NCBI GenBank assembly: GCA_016713105.1
Contig: JADJPS010000020.1
Span: forward strand, 62,001-126,000
Origin: Devosia sp.
Lineage (GTDB): Bacteria; Pseudomonadota; Alphaproteobacteria; Rhizobiales; Devosiaceae
Reading direction: 5' to 3'
DNA: 64,000 nucleotides
This document shows, piece by piece, positions 7,824 through 14,448 of the stretch. The position numbers were made by a program, and so were the translations under genes. Below the pieces are notes generated by a model. The model did no database searches. It saw nothing but the letters and a program-made list of their open reading frames with translations, and was not told where the DNA came from. Every line of letters starts with the position of its first letter. Position 1 is the first letter of the stretch.

Positions 7824-9776
7824 CTCCGCCGGCACCGGGACTGTCACCGAGTCGTTGTGCCCCGCTGCGGGCAGGGCCTGCCGGGTCGTCTCGATCTTGT
7901 GCGCCGGCAGCGAGATGAGCTGCGGGGCCGGCGGCAGCAGCCTGCCGGGTGGCGCGATGACCAGGGGCTCGGTCGGAATGGCGGGGTCGGGGAGGGACGG
8001 CGGGTCGGCCGCCACCTCGGCGACCATCGCTGTCGCGGGCAATTCGGGCTGAGGCTCCGCGGGAGGGCCCGGGGGAGGTGCAACCGTAGCCGCGTCGGCC
8101 GGAGGCGGTGCCGCGACCGGCAGCGGCGTGACCTCGAGGGGCAGCGGTTCAGGGTCGGGATCGGGCATGGCGGCTGCCGCTGGCACGGGCACTGGCAAGG
8201 GGGCCTCGAGCAGGACGACCGGCGGATCGGCGGCGGTCTCAGCCACCGGAGGCAGAGCGGCCTCCGGCTCTGGCGGGCTTGGCTCTGCAGGGGTCGGCAC
8301 CGTTGCAGGGGCAGGAGGGACTGGCTCGCCGGCATCGGGCCTAGCCACTGCCACCAGTCCGGGCGCCGGTGCGACCGGCTGCGGCACGTCGGGCCGACGC
8401 CCCGGGTAGCGAGGGGCGACGAGGCGTCGCGTTTCCGCCTGTTCCGGTGTCTCCGCCAGTTGGGCCGGCGCGCCGCCCTCGATGATGTGCCCTTGCTCCA
8501 GAACCAGGATGCGATCGCAGATCGTGCCGAGTACTTCGATGTCCCGGCTTGCAGCCAGCACCGTCAGGCCGTTGTCGGCGCGCACCCGGTTGAGCAGCAC
8601 CAGGAACTCCACCCGCTCCGCCGCATCGAGCCGCAGCGTCGGTTCGTCGAGTACAATCAGTTGCGGTCGCGACGCCAGCGCCCGGGCCAGCGCCAGCCGC
8701 TGCAACTCCATTGCGCCGAAGGCGTCGGGCCTGCGTCCGAGGACAGAGGGATCGAGCCCCACGGACCGCACCCCCTCGACCAGTCGATCGGCCTGCTCGT
8801 CGACGAGCAACTGCTGCTCGACCCGCAGCGGTTCCGTCAGCGAGAGCCCTACGGCCAGCGCCGGGTTGAAGGCCAGGTGCGGATCAGGGAAGACCATGGC
8901 AATGGCGGACCGGCGCTCGGCGGGCAGGTCGTCCCCATGATAGGCGTCGCCATCGAACCGCAACTCTCCCGCGCTGCACCGCCCCAGCCCCGCCGCGAGC
9001 CGTAGCAGTACCGACTTGCCACTGCCAGCGCCGCCGAGCAGCCCCACGGCCTCGCCTCGCCGCACCAAGAAACTGGTCGGCGCCACCACCACCGGTGGCG
9101 GCAGACGATCGAACGGAGACCAGCCTCGATCCCGGAAGCGCTGTTCCACTGCGTCGAACTCGAGCAGCGGCTCCCCGATCGGGGGGGGCATCGTCGCCCT
9201 TGTCCGCGGCTGGTAGGCGCCCAGCAGCTCTCGCGTCCGCGCGTGCCGCGCCCGCTCGGCGAGGGTCTCTGCCGTCCCGGTCTCGACCGGGCGGGTGCCG
9301 TCGAAAACGATGATGCTGTCGGCGAATGCCATGGCGAGGCGCATGTCGCCGGTCAGCAGCAGCACCCCGAACCCCTGTTCCCGCTGCGCATCGAGGATCG
9401 CTTCCGCCAACTCCCGGTGCGCCGTGCCGGCGAGCCCGTGCAAGGGATCGTCGCAGATCAGCAACTGCGGTGTGCGCTCGAGCAGCGACGCGAGTCCGGC
9501 AACCCCGTCCCCGGCACCAAGCAGCCCGATGCGGCCGCGGAACCGCGCCAGTTCGGACTCCCCTGTCGGATAGCTGACGCCGTCGAGTGTCAGCGTTCCG
9601 GTGCGTACGGCGCTTCCTATGCTCAGCCCCGCCAGCTCCAGCGCCAGCGCCCGCATCGCACCGTCCTGTGCTCCCACGATCGCCGTGCGGCCGCCCGACA
9701 GGCTCAGGCTCAGCCCCTCGATCATTGATCGGCCGCCGCGGAAGATTCCCAGGTTGTCGACCTCAAGCCGTGCCAT
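7749..9776 (-). CDS. tandem ABC transporter ATPase with degenerate N-terminal half and Pro-rich tail
   Basis: Double ATP-binding protein of a peptide/nickel-type (Dpp/Opp) ABC importer, 675 residues. The C-terminal NBD (about 205-455) has a good Walker A (GGAGSGKS), a Q-loop region, a drifted signature (FGAMELQR instead of LSGGQxQR) and Walker B LIVLDEP. The N-terminal NBD (about 1-200) is degenerate: its Walker A position reads VGAQDGAMRA without GKS, no signature is found, and LLICDDP remains as Walker B. Residues from about 460 to the end are a low-complexity Pro/Ala/Glu tail of some 210 residues not seen in classical DppD/DppF. The gene overlaps the permease gene by 14 bp, so it belongs to the same operon. 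Confidence 0.8.
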   Translation of the reverse strand: MARLEVDNLGIFRGGRSMIEGLSLSLSGGRTAIVGAQDGAMRALALELAGLSIGSAVRTGTLTLDGVSYPTGESELARFRGRIGLLGAGDGVAGLASLLERTPQLLICDDPLHGLAGTAHRELAEAILDAQREQGFGVLLLTGDMRLAMAFADSIIVFDGTRPVETGTAETLAERARHARTRELLGAYQPRTRATMPPPIGEPLLEFDAVEQRFRDRGWSPFDRLPPPVVVAPTSFLVRRGEAVGLLGGAGSGKSVLLRLAAGLGRCSAGELRFDGDAYHGDDLPAERRSAIAMVFPDPHLAFNPALAVGLSLTEPLRVEQQLLVDEQADRLVEGVRSVGLDPSVLGRRPDAFGAMELQRLALARALASRPQLIVLDEPTLRLDAAERVEFLVLLNRVRADNGLTVLAASRDIEVLGTICDRILVLEQGHIIEGGAPAQLAETPEQAETRRLVAPRYPGRRPDVPQPVAPAPGLVAVARPDAGEPVPPAPATVPTPAEPSPPEPEAALPPVAETAADPPVVLLEAPLPVPVPAAAAMPDPDPEPLPLEVTPLPVAAPPPADAATVAPPPGPPAEPQPELPATAMVAEVAADPPSLPDPAIPTEPLVIAPPGRLLPPAPQLISLPAHKIETTRQALPAAGHNDSVTVPVPAESAGDDADKGPERRQGDNPVDRPDD

Positions 9777-10578
9777 CGATCCCCCGCCTCAGTCCCCGCG
9801 CCACCAGTTGCAGCGCGAGGATCAGCGATACGATCGTCACCCCCGGCGCGATGGCCAGCAACGGACGGATCTGCATGAAGCCCTGCGTATCCCGCAGCAT
9901 CACTCCCAGCCCGGTCCCACTCATGCCGGCAGCAAGGCCGAGGAACCCCAGGCTCGCTTCAACCAGGATCGCGACCGCGAACAGCTCGAGCCCGAGTGCC
10001 GCCACCACAGGCAGCAGGGCGGGCAGCACATGACGCTGCATCGCCGAGAGGGCGTTGAGCCCGGCGATGCGTGCCGCTGCCACGTAGTCGCGGCGCAGCA
10101 GCATGGCGACGGGGGCCCGTGCCGCCAGTCCGGCAGCGACCGCCCCAGGCAGAGCCACCGACAGGATGGCCGTTCCGGGACCTGCGCTGCCCAGCGCGGT
10201 AAGCAGCATGGCGACGATCAGTGCCGGCGCCAGCAGCAGTCCTGAGACCCGGCCAGGCGATGGGCCGGCGCCGAACCTGGCGGCCATAAGTGCTCCGGCT
10301 GGCACTCCGACGAGCAGTGCGATCAGCGTTCCAAACCCGGCCACGGCCAGGCTGGACAGCGCGGCCGTCATCAGCAGCGAGACCACGTCGCGGCCGGCCT
10401 GGTCGGTGCCCAGCAGGTGCAGCCCGCCCGGTTCGGCCAGTGGCGTCAGCGGCGGACCGGCGAGCGGAAACGGCACCCAGACCAGCGAGGTCAGGGCCAG
10501 GACGGCAAGCAGCAGGCCGACTCCGCCCCCGGCCACCAGTCCCCAGCGAATGCCGGGCAGGTCGGGGCGGGCGATCAT
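9763..10578 (-). CDS. ABC transporter permease, DppC-like
   Basis: Inner-membrane permease of the peptide/nickel BPD superfamily, 271 residues, with about five or six hydrophobic segments. HLLGTDQAGRDVVS is the characteristic DppC/OppC stretch after TM1. The EAA-loop region reads YVAAARIAGLNALSAMQRHVLPAL, shortened here to its key residues A-A-x-x-x-G and H-x-L-P. The gene overlaps the DppB-like gene by 4 bp upstream and the ATPase gene by 14 bp downstream, indicating translational coupling. No substrate-binding protein of this family is adjacent. Confidence 0.85.
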   Translation of the reverse strand: MIARPDLPGIRWGLVAGGGVGLLLAVLALTSLVWVPFPLAGPPLTPLAEPGGLHLLGTDQAGRDVVSLLMTAALSSLAVAGFGTLIALLVGVPAGALMAARFGAGPSPGRVSGLLLAPALIVAMLLTALGSAGPGTAILSVALPGAVAAGLAARAPVAMLLRRDYVAAARIAGLNALSAMQRHVLPALLPVVAALGLELFAVAILVEASLGFLGLAAGMSGTGLGVMLRDTQGFMQIRPLLAIAPGVTIVSLILALQLVARGLRRGIDGTA

Positions 10579-11446
10579 GCGGCCTCCCGAAGCCGCCGCT
10601 GCAGCAGCATTTGGCTCAGGCGCAGCAGAGTATCGCCCAGCAGCGCCAGCGCGAGGAGCGTGAACAGCGCCACGGCGAAGAGCGGCAGGTCGTGCTGCAG
10701 CGCCGCGCCCAGCGTCAGCCGTCCGAGGCCGGGCAGATAGAACAATGTCTCGACCAGCACCGAGCCGATCCAGACCGCCACGAACACCTGGCCGAGCAGG
10801 GCCGGAAGCGTGGAACGCAGTCGCGTCATCGCCAGCCTTCGCCGCGCCAGCGCGGCCGTCATCCCAGCGCTGCGCAGCCGCTGGATCGCCCCCGGTGCGC
10901 CAGCATCGGCTTCCCTCAGCAACAGCCGGGCAAACTGCCCTCCACCCGGTATGCCGATGGCCAGCGCGGGCAGCAGCAGCGACCCCAGGGCCGCGGCCGG
11001 GTTGCTCTGCCAGGGCACGAAGCCGCTCGCTGGCAACAGCTTCAGGCCACCGGCCACGCCCAGGATCAGCAGCAGGCCGGCCCAGAACGCCGGCATCGCG
11101 GCAAGCAGCGCCGCCGGGGCACGCATCGGTACCGCGGCGTCAGCTGCTGCCAGGCCCAGGCCGGTCGCGACGGAGATCAGGAAGGCCAGCAGAGCCAGTG
11201 GCAACGTCACCGCCAGGCGTTCCAGCACCAGCGGGCCGATCGCTGCATCGGCTCCCGCCGGTCGCGCGCCGCCCAGCAGGCCGCCGATGAACCCGGGAGA
11301 TTGCGCCGACGCCAGAACGTCGATGAGCAGCCAAAGCAGCAGGGCCGCAGCCGACAGCCCGCCGAGAAGTCCACCGCCAGCCGAAACAGCAAAGCACTCG
11401 CGGGCGGCGGGCCGCTCCTAGCCGATGGGGTGCTGGCCTGCGGCAT
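10575..11446 (-). CDS. ABC transporter permease, DppB-like (probable N-terminal frameshift)
   Basis: Partner permease of the DppC-like gene. The clearly coding part runs from a GTG at 11228 to 10575 (217 residues) and carries the transmembrane core and the IPGGGQFARLLLREAD loop. The same frame stays open and hydrophobic (GLSAAALLLWLLIDVLA) up to a stop near 11418, but has no start codon there. An ATG at 11446 in another frame reads MPQAS...ALLFRLAVD and would supply a normal cytoplasmic N-terminus and TM1 if a one-base indel lies near 11370. The length without this extension is short for DppB (usually above 300 residues), and even the extended form is short. Confidence 0.65.
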
Positions 11447-11529
11447 GCCAACGCTCGAGCCTGTGTCGATCGAAAAGGGTGGAACAACCGCTAAAGCATA
11501 GTCAAAGAATGGTTAATTTCAAATGTAGA

Positions 11530-13118
11530 TCAACCGCTCCGCCGGTCGCTGAAGCGGGTGGCGAGGATCACCGGCAGAACGCCCACCAGCACGATGCCGA
11601 GTGCCGGAAGGGCGGCCTCGGTGAACAGGCTGACATTGGCCCGGGCATAGACCATGGTGGCGAGGGTCTCGACGCCCAGCGGCCGCAACAGCAGCGTCGC
11701 CGGCAGTTCCTTGACGATCTCGACAAAGACCAGCGTGGCTGCCGACAGCAGCGCCGGCGACAGGCTCGGCAGGTCGACGCGCAGCAGCAGCCGCCAGCCA
11801 GTGACCCCAAGCACCCGACCGGCGTCGATCATCTGGTCGCCCCGCCGCCGCATGGCTGCGTCCAGTGTCGTGTGCGACACGGCAAGGAACCGGATGGCGT
11901 AGACATAGAGCAGGGCCGCCACCGAGCCGGACAGAATCAGTCCCGGTCGCCAGTCGAGCAGCGCTATGCTGGCGCGGTTGAGCCACAGATCGGCCTGTCC
12001 CAATGGCTGGAGCAGGCCCAGGGCCAGGACCGTGCCCGGAACGGCATAGCCGAGCGTCGCGATGCGAATTGCCGCATGCGCCGGGCGGGATCCTCTCGCG
12101 TTGCCCACCTTGGCCGCGAACAGCCCGATGCCGATGGTCACCAGGGCCCCGGCCGCGGCGAGGAAGACGGTCGTCACACCGGCGCCCGTCGCGGCCTGCA
12201 CGGCGTTCGGTCCCAGGTTGCGCAGGGCCAGCACCGTCAGTTCGCCAACCGGCACGCCAAAGCCCCCTGCCAGCAGCACGGTGCAGAACAGGCTGGCAGC
12301 GACCGCGTGCCGGCCGGCCAGCGTTTCCCGCGGCGGGGCCACGCGGCTGTCGCGGTGCAGTTGGTAGACGCGGCCGCGCCGCGCCCATTGCTCGATGAGG
12401 ATCAGTGCCGCAACGATCAGCACGATGGTCACCGCCAGTTGCGCCGCACCGCCGAAATTGCCGCGGTTGATCCAGGTCGAGTAGATTACCGCGGTCAGGC
12501 TGTTGACGCCGAAATACTGCACCGCGCCGAGGTCGTTCAGCACCTCCATCATGGCGAGCGTGATGCCGGCGACCAAGGCCGGGCGACTAAGCGGCAGGAT
12601 GATGGTGAAGAAGGTGCGTCCGCCGCTTGCGCCCAGGGTGCGAGATGCCGCGCCCACCGAGCCCGACTGCATCAGGAAGAAGGTGCGGCAGGCGACATAG
12701 ACATAAGGGTAGAGCACCAGCGACAGCACCAGCGCCGCGCCGGCCGGACTCTTGATCTGGGGGAACCAGTAGTCGCGGATCGTTGCGGCGCCGATCAGCG
12801 CCCTGAGCGCCTGCTGCACCGGTCCGGTGAAATCGAGGAACTCCACATAGCTGTAGGCGGCAAGGTAGGTCGGCACCGCGAGGGGAAGGATCAGGGCCCA
12901 GTCGAAGAGCCGTCGTCCGGGGAAGTCGAAATGCGTGGTCAGCCACGCGGCCACCAGCCCCAGAGCCCCGTCGTCACCCCGACCCATGCCATCAGGGTGG
13001 CGGTCTCCCGCAGTGCTGTCGGCAGCATGGTGGCGCCGAGTCCGCCACCGGCATCTGTCGCCCCGAACGCGCTGAGCCCGAGCCACAGGATCGGCAGCCC
13101 CATCAGCAACACCAGCAC
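11530..13118 (-). CDS. Fe3+-type ABC transporter permease, two fused permease units, frameshifted
   Basis: FbpB/SfuB/ThiP-like inner-membrane permease with two BPD permease units in one chain (about 520 residues). PLAVPTYLAAY and the EAA-type loops at 'RTLGASGGRTFFTIILPLSRPA' (key residues G-x-x-x-x-x-x-x-x-x-L-P) and GRVLGVTGW...LPSLSP are visible. The long frame begins with junk (MARAQRVRG), whereas the true N-terminus, with ILWLGLSAFG, reads in another frame. The two join cleanly if one G is restored to the GGGG run at 12966-12969, giving VTTG-ALGLVAAWL. The real start is unclear; GTG 13118 is listed, but no ATG with a ribosome site was found. It follows the binding-protein gene directly. 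No FbpC-type ATPase follows. Confidence 0.75.
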
Positions 13119-13212
13119 GATGGCAGAAACCGGCGGGAGGCTGGGCCCGCCGGTTCGCTTGGTCTGTCTGGCTGCCGTTGCGCCGCTGATGGGCCCGTAC
13201 TCCCTGTGGGCG

Positions 13213-14244
13213 CTAGTTCTGCGCCCCTTCGTTGAACCGGAGCTCGTCGACCAGCGCCGCTGCTTCCGCTCGATGCGCCGCGACTTCGGTCAGCGACACC
13301 CTGGAGGGGTTGAGCTTGCCCCAGCTCAGCACCAGTTCGGCCGGCTCGACCCCGGCCACAGCCGGATACTCGTAGTTGCCGTTGGCGTAAAGCCGCTGCG
13401 CCTCATCGGAGAGCAGGAAGGCGATCAGCGCATTGGCGTTCTCGGGATGCGGGGCGTACCTAGCGATGAAGGCGCCGGCCGCATTGACCTGCGTACCCTC
13501 GCCATCGGCGTCCGGATAGATGATCCTGGCCGAGGCCGCCCACTGCTTCTGCTCGGGCTCTGCTTCGTTGTTCAGCATCAGCCCCATGTAGTAGGTGTTC
13601 GAGATCGACAGGTCGCAGCTGCCCTCGAGAATGGCCTTGACGCCGGCGCGGTCGTTGCCGCTGGGGGCATAGGCCATGTTGTCGCGCACCGCCGTCAGCC
13701 ACTCGCGGGTCTTGTCGAGTCCCCACAGCGCGATGCGGTTGGCGATCAGGCCGATATTGTAGACATGGTCACCCGGGCGCGTGCACAGGCGCCCCTTCCA
13801 TTCCGGCTTGGCGATATCCTCGTAGCCCAGCGCCGTTTCGGCCACGCGGTCCTTGCTCACGTAGAACACGCGGGCCCTGAGCGACAGCGCCGCCCAGGCG
13901 CCGTCGGCATCGCGGAATTCCGGTGCCAGTCGCTCGGTGAGCGCCGGCGTGGTGATTGGCTGCGTCAGGCCCTGTTCCTTGGCACCGACCAGATTTCCCA
14001 CGTCCACCGTGAGCACGAGGTCGACCGGCGACAGCTCGCCTTCGGCCGCGACGCGTTCGAGCAGGCCGTCGCCCGCGAACAGCACGTTGGTCTTGATTCC
14101 GGTCTCGGCCGTGAACTTGTCGAGCAGCGGCTGGATGAGGCCCGGCTCGCGGTACGAATAGACGTTGACTTCGCCGCTCTGGGCGAGGGTCGGTGTCGCA
14201 ACAAGGGCCAGCAGCAGGGCGCTGAGTGCGGTCTTGACGTTCAT
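13213..14244 (-). CDS. Fe3+ ABC transporter periplasmic binding protein
   Basis: FbpA/FutA-type ferric-iron-binding protein of 343 residues with a Sec signal peptide (KTALSALLLALVATPTLAQS, cleaved near A-Q-S). The iron-coordinating tyrosine pair is in NTYYMG, and VNVYSYRE at the mature N-terminus is typical of the family. The second ATG (14244) is taken as start because AGGAG directly abuts the first ATG (14253) but sits nine bases before the second. A TGA-N9-TCA site lies about 62 bp upstream, suggesting RirA iron repression. The permease gene follows downstream; a dedicated ATPase is missing from this operon. Confidence 0.88.
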   Translation of the reverse strand: MNVKTALSALLLALVATPTLAQSGEVNVYSYREPGLIQPLLDKFTAETGIKTNVLFAGDGLLERVAAEGELSPVDLVLTVDVGNLVGAKEQGLTQPITTPALTERLAPEFRDADGAWAALSLRARVFYVSKDRVAETALGYEDIAKPEWKGRLCTRPGDHVYNIGLIANRIALWGLDKTREWLTAVRDNMAYAPSGNDRAGVKAILEGSCDLSISNTYYMGLMLNNEAEPEQKQWAASARIIYPDADGEGTQVNAAGAFIARYAPHPENANALIAFLLSDEAQRLYANGNYEYPAVAGVEPAELVLSWGKLNPSRVSLTEVAAHRAEAAALVDELRFNEGAQN

Positions 14245-14305
14245 TTGCGGCATCTCCTGAAATGGCGGAGTCTCGCTCCACGCATGGGCCGCGTTCTGCT
14301 ATTTC

Positions 14306-14320
14306 TGACCATTGAAGTCA
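14306..14320. promoter_or_regulatory. RirA/IRO-like box (TGA-N9-TCA)
   Basis: TGACCATTGAAGTCA matches the TGA-N9-TCA form of the rhizobial iron-responsive operator bound by RirA. It sits 62-76 bp before the start of the ferric-binding-protein gene, where a repressor would cover the promoter. The motif is short and the match is not statistically tested. Confidence 0.5.
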
Positions 14321-14360
14321 ACAAACGGGGCGGTGACAGCTCGGTGGCGCCGCAGCAGCA

Positions 14361-14377
14361 TCTGGAAACGTTCCAGA
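14361..14377. promoter_or_regulatory. 7-3-7 inverted repeat upstream of iron-binding protein gene
   Basis: TCTGGAA-ACG-TTCCAGA is a perfect inverted repeat with a three-base spacer. The 7-3-7 layout resembles the Irr box (TTTAGAA-N3-TTCTAAA) but differs at two positions per arm. It may be an operator for the iron operon or a small hairpin after the minus-strand kinase-like gene that ends at 14449. Confidence 0.35.
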
Positions 14378-14448
14378 CAAGGCAGGATTCCTGTAGTTCC
14401 TGCAACGGTCTACCCGGCGCATTCATGCGCCCGACCTGCGACAATCTG

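Noticed and set aside
12960..12975. Programmed ribosomal frameshift in the iron permease gene
   Set aside because: There is no slippery heptamer with downstream structure, and many other genes in the window have similar single-base slips, so a sequencing error is simpler.
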